64,000 nucleotides of DNA from Intestinimonas massiliensis (ex Afouda et al. 2020) (GTDB lineage Bacteria; Bacillota; Clostridia; Oscillospirales; Oscillospiraceae): contig NZ_LR131147.1 of NCBI RefSeq assembly GCF_900626285.1, positions 266,268 to 330,267 of the forward strand. The letters are read 5' to 3'. Shown one piece after another: positions 16,575-24,519 of the stretch. Position 1 is the first letter of the stretch; every line of letters starts with the position of its first letter. The notes below the pieces were generated by a model. It saw only the letters and a list, made by a program, of their open reading frames with translations. It was not told the origin of the DNA and made no database searches. Made by a program: the position numbers and the translations under genes.

Positions 16575-16685
16575 TCAGCTATCAGAGGTAGCAGCCGTCT
16601 TTGATTTACCTTTGTGCGGAGGTGTTCCTTCCTCTATTGGTTGCTGATATTGCTTTTTATATAAATGTGTTTTTTCAGGATTCAT
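16575..16685 (-). CDS. 36-residue small open frame
   Basis: ATG at 16685 is preceded by AGGGAGGAAA with good spacing. The product is basic and rich in Lys, Gln, Pro and Thr (MNPEKTHLYKKQYQQ start). It ends at a TGA that separates it, in the same frame, from the zinc-ribbon-like frame downstream. It may be the 5' part of one gene split by a stop, or a true small protein. Confidence 0.35.
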   Translation of the reverse strand: MNPEKTHLYKKQYQQPIEEGTPPHKGKSKTAATSDS

Positions 16686-16728
16686 CGTTAGATTTCCTCC
16701 CTGATTATCTTTATACATCGGTGCATTT

Positions 16729-17163
16729 TCACAATTTCGTATCCCGTTTTATAAATGTCACCGTGGGATATTCGTCTGACAAAATGTCTGCCATCAGGTT
16801 GGTTCCACAGATAAAAAAGTGGTGGGTCTCCTCCGGAACAAGGTAGTTTTCCTCCCGGAACTTGGTCAGATGCTCAGAGGTCTCGCTGATATAAAAGGTC
16901 CAGAGCGACCAGTCCGGCGTTTTCTCGGACACCCACAGCTCCGGACGGTAGCTCTCGTCAGTGACGGTGTAAGAAACGATCCTGTCCCACACCAGCCGGA
17001 GGGCCCACTCCGACCGTTTCTCCTTTTGAAAATGGTCGGGGCGCAGGAGGACTACAAAGCCCTCCTCCCCTTCAAATCCGATCTTCTCCACATCATAGAC
17101 TTCGTCTACTTCCGGATGGGGGATCCACTTTCTGAAATTTTCCCAGAAATGATGCTCCAGCAT
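16729..17163 (-). CDS. hypothetical acidic protein, possibly immunity-like
   Basis: A 144-residue acidic protein with a high aromatic content (HHFWENFRKWI, DWSLWTFYISE). No known motif was identified. The start is preceded by AAAGGAGG. It sits in the orphan cluster with similar-size genes, and nothing in the sequence shows an enzyme active site. Immunity or stress roles are guesses from context. Confidence 0.58.
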   Translation of the reverse strand: MLEHHFWENFRKWIPHPEVDEVYDVEKIGFEGEEGFVVLLRPDHFQKEKRSEWALRLVWDRIVSYTVTDESYRPELWVSEKTPDWSLWTFYISETSEHLTKFREENYLVPEETHHFFICGTNLMADILSDEYPTVTFIKRDTKL

Positions 17164-17258
17164 GGTTCCGCCCTCCTTTCCCGGTCAGTCTTCCATCCCA
17201 ACGGATTTTAGCCGGAAGGCAACTCTAATCGTCTGTCGTTTTTCCATATCCGGTTGCA

Positions 17259-17519
17259 TCACGGCTTCTCTCTCCTTTTTCTCACGATGGCCTTCAAAAA
17301 CTGTAGGTAGCAGGCAAGAGCGATCGTCCCCATGCCCAGAAAGATCCCCCTTCTAAAAAGACCTTGACCCTCTATCACAAATACCAGAAGAAACAAGCTG
17401 GAGATGGCGATGAGAAACACGAGAGATATGAGGACAAAGCAGAGGATCCGAACAGGTCTGGAAACCTGCTCCGACTGCGCCGCGTCCATACATCCCTGAA
17501 ATAAAAGATCAAGCCACAT
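17259..17519 (-). CDS. small two-span membrane protein
   Basis: An 86-residue protein with two clear hydrophobic segments: VRILCFVLISLVFLIAISSL (about 23-50) and FLGMGTIALACYLQFLKAIV (about 60-79). A basic end (RKRREKP) follows, consistent with a cytoplasmic C-terminus. It lies 15 nt after the 17535 gene and is probably co-transcribed with it. No family was recognised. Confidence 0.6.
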   Translation of the reverse strand: MWLDLLFQGCMDAAQSEQVSRPVRILCFVLISLVFLIAISSLFLLVFVIEGQGLFRRGIFLGMGTIALACYLQFLKAIVRKRREKP

Positions 17520-17534
17520 CGCTACTTCGCCTCC

Positions 17535-18173
17535 TCACACCAGGAGCCACTTCTGGCCGTCTGGCATGGCTCGGAGGCTTCCCTGCATTCGTTCCAGGAT
17601 TTCTCCTGTGTCAAAATCCCGTACCAGAACCTCATCCCGGTAGTCTGGATCCTCGTACCAGACTATGGTATAAAGCCTGTTCCCTTCCAGAAACGCAAAA
17701 TACTCGTTCTCCTCCACCGCAAAGTCCCGGCGCTCCGGCCAAAGGAGTTGAATCCTGTTATTATGCCCCGACCGTATCAGCATGAGAGGCGATGCCTCCA
17801 GCATCAGATTACAGCAGTCATCCGCAAGGTCAAGAGGCACCACAGCCAGCGGCTCGGTGGTTCCGTCCGCTTCATGGAAATGCAAAACATGAATCTCTCC
17901 CTTTGGAAAATCCACTAGGAGCAACGCCACTTGCCCGTCGTGGCACACCGGTCTGCCCAGGTACTGCCCTGGTTCTGCGCATACCGGCTCGCAGACCGTT
18001 CCCTCCGGGAAACGAACCAGGATAAGCCGGTTTCTCCGGATAGGATGGCCACTGCGGAACAGTTCCTCCGCCTCGTGTAAATCTCCGCTGGCATAATCAG
18101 TGCCCCAGTACCACTCGCTACTGCCAGCCAACGGCTCCAGATAGGTAATCCCATTTGTGATGATGTGTTTCAT
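17535..18173 (-). CDS. hypothetical 212-residue beta-rich protein
   Basis: A soluble protein starting MKHIITNGITYLEPLAGSSE, with repeated strand-forming segments (RLILVRFPEGTV, VALLLVDFPKGEIHVLHF, YTIVWYEDPDY), suggesting a beta-propeller or beta-sandwich-like fold. No catalytic motif is visible. It heads the minus-strand group and overlaps nothing upstream. Function unknown. Confidence 0.6.
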   Translation of the reverse strand: MKHIITNGITYLEPLAGSSEWYWGTDYASGDLHEAEELFRSGHPIRRNRLILVRFPEGTVCEPVCAEPGQYLGRPVCHDGQVALLLVDFPKGEIHVLHFHEADGTTEPLAVVPLDLADDCCNLMLEASPLMLIRSGHNNRIQLLWPERRDFAVEENEYFAFLEGNRLYTIVWYEDPDYRDEVLVRDFDTGEILERMQGSLRAMPDGQKWLLV

Positions 18174-18335
18174 GTCCTGTCCTCCGGCTATGTCCTGATT
18201 TGGTTCTGAGATTATAGCACGTCGAACAGAAGAAGCACATGAACATTTTCTTAAGGTTTCTTAATCTCTAGAATCGAACTGTCTTTTTGTTTATGCGGCG
18301 CATTTTTGCGGGTGGCTGCTGCGGCAATTCGTCTT
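18174..18335. other. intergenic segment with a direct-repeat copy
   Basis: No gene. It contains TTTGTTTATGCGGCGCA at 18286-18302, repeated exactly at 20531-20547 on the other side of the two-recombinase module. Confidence 0.5.
18286..18302 (+). repeat. 17-bp direct repeat, left copy
   Basis: TTTGTTTATGCGGCGCA is identical and in the same orientation at 20531-20547, 2245 bp away. A diverged relative (TTTGTTTTGCGGCTCA) lies near 3307 beside the IME1 excisionase. The pair brackets the DUF6809-like gene and both recombinases, as att or arm-type sites would. Confidence 0.6.
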
Positions 18336-18659
18336 CTATTCCGGCTCCTCCTCAGATATGAAACGAGCGCCCGGTCTCCTGGCTCGGCAGGAGGCTGATC
18401 GCTCGTTTTCATCGTTGTGTAATTCTGCTGAAAGCCTCCACGCCAGCTCAAATCCGGCGATAAAGCTGTCCAGGGAGGTTTGCTCTCTGATAGAGTCCTG
18501 AGCGTCGATGATCCCCAGCACCAGTTTTCGCTCCGGTTTTTCCAGAGCCGCAATCAACGCTTTGTGGCACTCCTCCACTTCCCTCTCCTGTTCGTCAAAC
18601 TTCGGGCGGATATAAAAGCAATCATACAGCTCTTTGAGCAGTTTGTTTTCCACGGTCAT
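18336..18659 (-). CDS. DUF6809-like hypothetical protein
   Basis: A 107-residue helical acidic protein starting MTVENKLLKELYDCFYIRP. I believe it belongs to a small clostridial family often found near recombinases (DUF6809-like), with no known function. Start 18659 is preceded by AGAGGAGGCG; an earlier ATG has no site. The C-terminal tail is Arg/Glu-rich and low in complexity. It follows the recombinase gene by about 50 nt. Confidence 0.6.
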   Translation of the reverse strand: MTVENKLLKELYDCFYIRPKFDEQEREVEECHKALIAALEKPERKLVLGIIDAQDSIREQTSLDSFIAGFELAWRLSAELHNDENERSASCRARRPGARFISEEEPE

Positions 18660-18709
18660 CGCCTCCTCTTGTGCCACAAACATATACCACACCTCTTGAG
18701 GAATATCTA

Positions 18710-19672
18710 TCAGAATTTCAGAAGATAATCCAGAAGGTCTGCCGCCTGCCGGAGCTCTTCCGTGGATGCTTCGTTGGGCCCGCTTTTGGTGGGTGTATTG
18801 GACAGGTATGGCGCATAGTTCTGCCGTGTCATTGCGGTTCTGAAATGGCCCAGCATCTGTGCTACTTCTTTTGCGCCCCTTCCATTCTGCAGCGATAGGA
18901 CGGCGCAGGTGTGCCGGAGATCTACGAACCGAATGTGATCCAGCCCGGCCTCTTTGATAATTTTATTGTGCAGCCGGCGCACCATCTGTGGTGAGTAGGG
19001 CCTCTGGGTGGCAGGGTGCATGAACATGAGTGGACTTCCTGGGTGTTTGGCATGTTCCAGGCGCAGGAGTTCAACCGCTTCCGGGGTCAGGCTGACAATC
19101 CTTGTGCCGCCTTCGTACTCCACCAGCTCTCGCCGTTCCACCGAACGGCTCTCCGTGATGGTCAGCGTCCGCTCTTTTATATCCAGGTCGCTCCACTTCA
19201 GGGCGATCAGTTCTCCTTGCCGAAGTCCCGCCGTCAGCGCCAGCAGGAACATGGGGAGGTGGCCCAACCGCTCCGCCGCATCCAGATAGTCCTCCACTTC
19301 TGCCGGCGTCAGCACATTGGCGCTGACCTTCTTGGGCTTTGGGTAGTGAAACCCACGGGCAGGGTTGTCCGTTATCAGTCCGTCCCGCATTGCTTGATCC
19401 AAGCATTGCTGGAGCAGGCGGTGGATGTGCCGCATGGTATGCTCCCCCAACCCTGGATATTCGGGGCTTTCCGGGCGGTGACCGCCAAAGCGCCTTCGCT
19501 CCTCCAGGAAATCTCCCACCTGCTCCACGGTCAATTCAGAGAGCTGAATCTCCCCCAGTCCGGGGAGAATGTGGTTCTTGAAGATGTAGCCATGAGCTGC
19601 GTAGGTAGTCGGCCTGCTCTGGTTCTTGTCGTAGACCTCCCGCCAGCGGAGAATATAGTCTTTCAGCGTCAT
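18710..19672 (-). CDS. tyrosine recombinase with altered HxxR motif
   Basis: A 320-residue phage-integrase-type protein: core-binding domain (about 1-120), catalytic domain (about 130-300). It keeps Arg in TAGLRQGEL, the later GHF, and a Tyr in RQNYAPY. The usual HxLRH is VDLRH (FVDLRHTC), so the first catalytic His is Val. Activity may be reduced, or it may work with a partner. The start overlaps the stop of the upstream recombinase gene (ATGA), so the pair is translationally coupled. AGGTGGGG precedes the ATG at 19672. Confidence 0.85.
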   Translation of the reverse strand: MTLKDYILRWREVYDKNQSRPTTYAAHGYIFKNHILPGLGEIQLSELTVEQVGDFLEERRRFGGHRPESPEYPGLGEHTMRHIHRLLQQCLDQAMRDGLITDNPARGFHYPKPKKVSANVLTPAEVEDYLDAAERLGHLPMFLLALTAGLRQGELIALKWSDLDIKERTLTITESRSVERRELVEYEGGTRIVSLTPEAVELLRLEHAKHPGSPLMFMHPATQRPYSPQMVRRLHNKIIKEAGLDHIRFVDLRHTCAVLSLQNGRGAKEVAQMLGHFRTAMTRQNYAPYLSNTPTKSGPNEASTEELRQAADLLDYLLKF

Positions 19673-20379
19673 ATCCCCACCTCCATGCACTGACGCTGCA
19701 GGTTCCGAAAGGAAACCCACGGTAAGCATGCCTGTTTGAGTATCCGCTTGTGGAGGTAATAGAACTCGTGGAGCTGATACGGCGCTCCGGTCTTGGGGTT
19801 GAGGAACACATAGCAGCCGGTTTCAGGTATGTGTTCCAGAAGATGCTCCGCCTTGCTATTAAGGGTCAGTAGCCGCTGTCCCTTGAGAATGTACCGGCAG
19901 CGGATATGAAAATCGGCCCACGACAAGGTGATGAGTTCACATTGCCGCAGGCCGCTGGATAGTCCTGTGTAGATGAGAGGGAGTACGCCCAGTTGTTCCG
20001 CCGCATTCAGATACCGCTGGAGCTGCCCCAGGCGTAAGGGAGCGGTCTTATATTCCTCTGCCTTTGGTTCCTGGCAGAGCCGCACCGGGTTGTAGGGGAT
20101 GCGCTGGTCACGGGCCGCTTCATCCATACAGCGCCGCAGGAGCAGGTGGACGCACCAGACGCTTCTCGCGCTGAGTCCCTGACTCCGCAGGCTGTCATAG
20201 AAACTGGTGACGGTACCTTCTGACAGCTCAGCCAGCGGGATGTCCCCGATTTTGGGGAGAATGTGGCGGTAGATCAGGTTGCAGTATCCGCTTACGGTGC
20301 TGCCGTTCCATCTGCCCTGATTCTCGCAGAACCAGCGGTCGCACCACCGGCCTACCGTGAGGTTAGTCTCTTTCTGCAT
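19669..20379 (-). CDS. C-terminally short tyrosine recombinase-like protein
   Basis: A 236-residue relative of the downstream recombinase. It has the N-terminal core-binding domain and the first catalytic Arg (SSGLRQCEL), but ends at SFRNLQRQCMEVGI. That is where HxLRH should be, so the second Arg/His and the nucleophilic Tyr are missing. It is therefore probably not catalytic and may help the second protein bind DNA. Start 20379 follows GGAGGAG. Coupling with the next gene by a 4-nt overlap argues for a conserved pair and against random decay, but decay remains possible. Confidence 0.75.
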   Translation of the reverse strand: MQKETNLTVGRWCDRWFCENQGRWNGSTVSGYCNLIYRHILPKIGDIPLAELSEGTVTSFYDSLRSQGLSARSVWCVHLLLRRCMDEAARDQRIPYNPVRLCQEPKAEEYKTAPLRLGQLQRYLNAAEQLGVLPLIYTGLSSGLRQCELITLSWADFHIRCRYILKGQRLLTLNSKAEHLLEHIPETGCYVFLNPKTGAPYQLHEFYYLHKRILKQACLPWVSFRNLQRQCMEVGI

Positions 20380-20384
20380 ATCGT

Positions 20385-20440
20385 CTCCTCCTTTCGGCAA
20401 CCGAACAATACCACAGAAAGAGGGAAATAGCCACTACTTT
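20385..20440 (-). repeat. recombinase leader repeat, copy B
   Basis: Shares ATACCACAGAA and GAAATAGCCACTA, in order and at similar spacing, with the IME1 integrase leader (2995-3050). Both lie directly upstream of a recombinase gene on the same strand. Confidence 0.5.
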
Positions 20441-20530
20441 ATCGCCCCGTGTATGCCTTTGTTGTCTTTTGTGCGGCTGCATGGTAAAATGAGATACCTT
20501 TCCAGGCTACTTGTAAAGAGTGCTCTATTC

Positions 20531-20547
20531 TTTGTTTATGCGGCGCA
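20531..20547 (+). repeat. 17-bp direct repeat, right copy
   Basis: Exact second copy of TTTGTTTATGCGGCGCA (see 18286-18302). Confidence 0.6.
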
Positions 20548-20764
20548 ATTCCTGCGTCCCGTCTCTGAGGTGATCCGCCCTGTCATTGCCCTTGAAACCA
20601 GGCGGAATATCTTTTAATATACAGAATCCAATCCCACACAAATCCCAAAAGACGAAAGGTTTTCTTGAAACAAGCAGGGCAAAAGAGTTCTAAAGAGGAA
20701 CTGCCGAAGCAGCGGAAAGCGTCAAAGAGAGCGGTAAAGTGCCGGCTGAAGGTTCCGACACACA

Positions 20765-20809
20765 TTTGGGAGCAAGATGCCGGGAGTTCGAGTCTCCCCA
20801 CTCGGACCA
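20765..20809 (+). other. tRNA-Pro 3' fragment, presumed att site
   Basis: The sequence reads as the 3' part of tRNA-Pro(TGG): anticodon-loop TTTGGGA, then the T arm GGGAG TTCGAGT CTCCC (20782-20798), acceptor strand CACTCGG (20799-20805), discriminator A and CCA (20807-20809). The 5' half and the anticodon stem partner are absent. Such fragments mark the distal end of an element inserted at the 3' end of a tRNA gene; here the element would lie to the left. Confidence 0.8.
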
Positions 20810-20965
20810 ACTAAGGTTGCTGAAAAAGATGCAACCCCTGAAACCCTTGCTGCGGCAAGGGTTTCAGCCGTTTCAGAGGGAAAAATCGAGCACCAGCCGA
20901 GATGGAGATGCAAAAGGCCATTTTCGTGATGTGGGGTGATTCGAACCTCTGAGCAAAGAGAAAAC

Positions 20966-21026
20966 AGCGAGAGAAGCCCCCGCTGGTAGTTCAAATCGAA
21001 CTGCTAGCGGGGGCTTCTCGCTTTTT
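20966..21026 (+). terminator. strong terminator
   Basis: Long stem AGCGAGAGAAGCCCCCGCT (20966-20984) with AGCGGGGGCTTCTCGCT (21005-21021), followed by TTTTT. It shields the ICE's first gene from upstream transcription. Confidence 0.75.
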
Positions 21027-21153
21027 ATTACGTAGCTGTTTCAGTTGGTGGTATTGCTTGCTTTGTCCTTGGTTCCTTGGTGGTCTTGGTAATAGCTTTC
21101 TGACATGGTTTTGGATATACTTGCGTTGCAAAACGAGGAAAGGAGCGCAGACC

Positions 21154-21600
21154 ATGGCAGACAAGAAAAATCTATGCGCCCAAATCGACATCGCCCTGCA
21201 CAACCGGGTAACAGAAGAAAAAGACCGCCTGGAGATGACCACCAGCCAGTACATCGCATCACTGCTCACTGAATACTACAAGATGAAAGATGAGAATGGA
21301 GGAATCAACATGACAGGCAGCAGAACGATAGCATTCCAGATCCCCGAGGAACTCTTCCAGCGCATCAAGACCCACCTGGCCAGAGAAACGGCTCGGACCG
21401 GCGTAAAGCTCACCCAGCGGGACTTCGTCCTGGGCCTGATCGAGCGGGCGCTGGCGGAAGCCGAAGCCAGCCTGGCCCCACAGGAGGCCCCGGAGAGCAC
21501 CGAGGAAGCCCCGGAGGACAGTGGAGCCGCCGGTACCACCCCAGACGCCAGCGAGGCCAGCGCAGAGGCGGAGAGAGACACAGCGGACATCGAACAATAA
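21154..21600 (+). CDS. ribbon-helix-helix ICE protein
   Basis: A 148-residue protein with two ribbon-helix-helix-like segments: CAQIDIALHNRVTEEKDRLE (about 7-26) and IAFQIPEELFQRIKTHLARE (about 54-73). An acidic, Ala/Glu/Pro-rich tail follows. Likely a DNA-binding regulator or replication accessory of the ICE. Start 21154 is chosen because GGAAAGGAGCG precedes it; the open frame to 21058 has no start signal. A second start (ATG 21310, MTGSRTIAF) could give the second domain alone. Confidence 0.7.
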   Translation: MADKKNLCAQIDIALHNRVTEEKDRLEMTTSQYIASLLTEYYKMKDENGGINMTGSRTIAFQIPEELFQRIKTHLARETARTGVKLTQRDFVLGLIERALAEAEASLAPQEAPESTEEAPEDSGAAGTTPDASEASAEAERDTADIEQ

Positions 21601-21689
21601 CACAAGGAGTCAAAGCAAGGGGCCGGAGAACACATCTCAAGCGGATGTGTCCTCCGGCCCCTTTTTTGTTTTTTCGAGAAGGAGATGAC

Positions 21690-22622
21690 ATGATGCAAAC
21701 AGCAGAAAGGACGCGTTTTACAGAGGCTGAAATGGCCACTGTCCGAGACACGGACCTTCCGGATCTGCTGAGCTCCCTGGGCTACCAGGTGAAGCGGATC
21801 GGCAGGTACTACACCACGCAGGAGATGGACAGCATCCGAATCAAGGACAGACGTACCTGGTTCCGCTACTCAGAGGGCATCGGCGGAGATGCCATCACAT
21901 TCCTCCAGCGGTTCTATAACAAAAGTTTCCCGGAGGCCGTGGAGTACCTGCTGACCTGGCATGGCCGCGCCCGTGACTCTCCCTCGGTGAGCACTCCGCG
22001 GCAGACCAAGGAAAAGGAGGAAAAGGTCCCCTTTACCCTCCCCCCTGCCAACGTGGATCACCGAAGGGTGTTTGCCTATCTCCGCAAGCGTGGGATCGCA
22101 CCCCAAGTGATCCGGGGCTTTGTGGAGGCTGGATTGCTGTACGAGGACGCCCAACATCACAACTGTGTCTTTGTTGGCCGGGACCAATCAGGAGCGCCGG
22201 TATTTGCCAATCAACGAGGAACCTATGATTGGAACAGCAGCAGCTTCAAGGGGGATGTCCCAGGCAGCAATAAGGATATCGCATTTCGACTTCACTGCAG
22301 CAAGAAGCATGATGCAGTTCTTGTCTTTGAGGCCCCAATCGACCTGATGAGCTTCTGCACCCTGCACCGGAAAGTAACCTCCAACGCGGTGGCGCTGTGT
22401 GGGCTGTACGAAGGAGGACTGCGGACCTATCTGCGAGACAACCCACACATACGCCGGATCATTCTGTGCCTGGATAACGATGAACATGGTCAGCAGGCAA
22501 CCCAAAAGCTCCGAGAGATGTTTTCCGCAAAGGACTATGAGGTGTCTCAACAACTTCCGCCACAGGGAAAGGATTGGAATGAGTATCTGCTGCAACGAAA
22601 TGTGCTCCGGGAAAGGGGGTGA
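21690..22622 (+). CDS. DUF3991/TOPRIM primase-like protein
   Basis: A 310-residue protein of the DUF3991-TOPRIM family found in ICEs, presumed to prime or process transferred DNA. The N-terminal part (RRTWFRYSEGIGGDAITFLQRF) resembles a DnaG-type zinc-free N domain, and DUF3991 lies at about 120-180. The TOPRIM fold follows: VFEAPIDLMSF (Glu of strand 1) and ILCLDNDEHGQ (DxD motif, about 265). Start 21690 (MMQTAE) follows GAAGGAG. A small hairpin (GGCCGGAG...CTCCGGCC, about 21622-21661) lies in the gap before it. Confidence 0.85.
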   Translation: MMQTAERTRFTEAEMATVRDTDLPDLLSSLGYQVKRIGRYYTTQEMDSIRIKDRRTWFRYSEGIGGDAITFLQRFYNKSFPEAVEYLLTWHGRARDSPSVSTPRQTKEKEEKVPFTLPPANVDHRRVFAYLRKRGIAPQVIRGFVEAGLLYEDAQHHNCVFVGRDQSGAPVFANQRGTYDWNSSSFKGDVPGSNKDIAFRLHCSKKHDAVLVFEAPIDLMSFCTLHRKVTSNAVALCGLYEGGLRTYLRDNPHIRRIILCLDNDEHGQQATQKLREMFSAKDYEVSQQLPPQGKDWNEYLLQRNVLRERG

Positions 22623-22696
22623 AAATTCCAAAAAGAAGAAATGACAATATGATTTCCGGCAAATCAAAAGAAAAATTGTTGTAGGAGGAATCCAAT

Positions 22697-23605
22697 ATGA
22701 AACGCATTTTGACCACGATGTGCGCCCTGACCCTGCTCCTGGCGGCATCTGTCCCTGCTCTGGCCGCTGAACCGGAGCAAAGTGCCAGTTACTACCCCAC
22801 ATCGGTGGAGGAGTATATGGAGGGAGACAGCCCCAGGATCAAGAAAGTGTACCAGCTGTCCCTGGCAGATGACCCCTCCCAGATTCCCACCGAGGATTTT
22901 GAGCGGGATGGCCGCCTCTATTATCTGCTGGACATGACGCGGAAGGACGAGGTTGGGGTGGACATTCAGACCATCACCCAGACCAAAACTCTGGCCAGTG
23001 AGACCAACAATATGGAGAAGATCCTCCAGAGTCTGGAACCGCAGATGGAGGTAACCACAGAGGACGGTTATACTGGCACTCTGACACTGGATCATACCAC
23101 TGTCAAGGTAGCGGCAGACGGTTATGCTACCCGGACAAAGGATCTCTCCGCCACCCGCACCTATCCCAATCTCTCGGAAGCGGATGTATCTTTGATTCCA
23201 AAGAGCATTGAGGACAATGGGAAAAGCCTGACTCTGGCAGACGTCCAGTGGGCCGAGACCAGTGAAGCTGGGGCGGATGGGGCCGTCACCCGTTATACCG
23301 CCACTGCCAAATATACCGGCACTACCAGCAGCACCTATGCTACTGGCTACACTGTTACGGCAGACTATACCGGCCAAGTTTCCAAAACCAACTGCTCTGT
23401 GTTGACCTATACCGCCATTTTTGGCAGCATGGAGATCCCCGCGGAGCAGACTGACCCGGCCCCCACAGATACCCCTTCCAGCGAAAACTCAAACGGGGCC
23501 ATGGCAGATATCGACATCAAACAGCCCCTCCTGATTGGCGGCGCGATTCTCTTGCTGACTGCAGGTGGGGTTTTCCTGTTCAAGCGGTATAAAGGAAGGA
23601 GCTGA
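22697..23605 (+). CDS. ICE surface protein, signal peptide and C-terminal anchor
   Basis: A 302-residue exported protein: signal peptide MKRILTTMCALTLLLAASVP ending ALA/AE (about 1-24), an extracellular Thr-rich beta domain, a Pro/Ser/Thr linker (about 250-268), one membrane segment (LLIGGAILLLTAGGVFLF) and a basic tail KRYKGRS. No LPxTG is visible, so it is membrane-anchored. It is followed immediately by the sortase gene. Role in cell contact during mating is inference. Confidence 0.75.
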   Translation: MKRILTTMCALTLLLAASVPALAAEPEQSASYYPTSVEEYMEGDSPRIKKVYQLSLADDPSQIPTEDFERDGRLYYLLDMTRKDEVGVDIQTITQTKTLASETNNMEKILQSLEPQMEVTTEDGYTGTLTLDHTTVKVAADGYATRTKDLSATRTYPNLSEADVSLIPKSIEDNGKSLTLADVQWAETSEAGADGAVTRYTATAKYTGTTSSTYATGYTVTADYTGQVSKTNCSVLTYTAIFGSMEIPAEQTDPAPTDTPSSENSNGAMADIDIKQPLLIGGAILLLTAGGVFLFKRYKGRS

Positions 23606-23640
23606 TTCAACTGAAGCTGAGAGCACTTCTGCTGGCCACA

Positions 23641-24375
23641 ATGCTATGCACCCTGTGCGTGGGACAGGCCAGCGCCCTGGAATATACCATGGAGGCCCCG
23701 GACGATTACCTATTCGGCAGACCTACCAGCGATGACACCATCTACGAATGGGAAGATCCCAATGTAGACCGGAGTAAGAACACCGCCCTGATCCCGCCTG
23801 GATTTGGCACACCTACCAGTTACCTCCCCGGCAGCGGCGACCCTCTGACGCCCAATCTCATCCCCGGTGCTCTGGATGGTGGCGGGCTGGTGTCCCAGAC
23901 CGGGAGCGTCAACTATCCTGTGATCGACACAGGAAATGGGAGCAGTTCTGGCCAGAACGTCGGCTATACCGCCGTCACCAGCGATCTCTACTACTCCGGC
24001 GGACACCTGGGGACACTCAAGATCCCGGCCATCGGCCTGTCTACCAAGGTCTACGAAGGGACAGACAGCAGCACTCTGGCAAAAGGGGCCGGTCATTTCC
24101 CTGGCACCAGCATCTGGGATGGAAACTGCTGTATTGCGGGTCACAACCGCGGAGTCCGGGATGATTTTGGAGACCTGCATACCCTGGAGCCAGGCGATAC
24201 CATTACCTGGACTACCAAACTGGGCACACGCACCTATCAGGTGGTCAGTGTAGAAAAGGTACTGGAGACAGACACCAGCGACACAGCCTCTACCACCGAC
24301 AACCGCATTACCCTATTTACCTGTGTCCGTGATCAGCAGGAATACCGCTGGTGCGTCCGGGCCGTAGAACTTTAA
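23641..24375 (+). CDS. sortase, probably class B/D-like
   Basis: Sortases link surface proteins to the wall. Catalytic residues are present: His in CCIAGHNRGVRDDFG (about 160-175), Cys in ITLFTCVRDQ, and Arg in YRWCVR. The ATG at 23641 gives a clipped signal peptide. The frame continues upstream through LKLRALLLAT to the preceding stop, and a ribosome site AAGGAAGGAG sits there, so translation probably begins at ATT 23605 or CTG 23611, overlapping the previous gene. With that start the signal peptide is complete (about 25 residues, ending ASA). Its substrate is probably the adjacent pilin-like protein. Confidence 0.85.
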   Translation: MLCTLCVGQASALEYTMEAPDDYLFGRPTSDDTIYEWEDPNVDRSKNTALIPPGFGTPTSYLPGSGDPLTPNLIPGALDGGGLVSQTGSVNYPVIDTGNGSSSGQNVGYTAVTSDLYYSGGHLGTLKIPAIGLSTKVYEGTDSSTLAKGAGHFPGTSIWDGNCCIAGHNRGVRDDFGDLHTLEPGDTITWTTKLGTRTYQVVSVEKVLETDTSDTASTTDNRITLFTCVRDQQEYRWCVRAVEL

Positions 24376-24425
24376 GCGCAGAGCGTTTTCTCTCAACACA
24401 AGGAAACGCACTGCGCTTTTTTCTT
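24375..24425 (+). terminator. terminator after the sortase gene
   Basis: Stem AGCGCAG (24375-24381) with CTGCGCT (24411-24417), inner pairing GTTTTC/GGAAAC, then TTTTTTCTTTG. Confidence 0.7.
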
Positions 24426-24519
24426 TGCTTCTTCTGAATCTTAACTAAATCATGTTTAGAAAGAGGTGGTGAGCAACGTATGTTCAACACCTCTTTCCGC
24501 CCATTTTGAAGGAGGCGCT

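Larger units (their letters stand above)
20441..21153. other. gene-free junction between island and ICE
   Basis: About 700 nt without a credible gene. It holds the 17-bp direct repeat, the tRNA-Pro 3' fragment, a perfect hairpin CTGAAACCCTTGC/GCAAGGGTTTCAG (about 20846-20874) and a strong terminator (20966-21026). Short frames in it are antisense to the tRNA piece and are not real. Confidence 0.6.

Noticed and set aside
20765..20809. Complete tRNA gene
   Set aside because: No 5' half, D arm or paired anticodon stem is present upstream, so only a 3' fragment is claimed.
20583..20810. Minus-strand 75-codon frame with VGRLELPASCSQM
   Set aside because: That peptide is the typical false translation of the complement of a tRNA 3' end; the real feature is the tRNA-Pro fragment.
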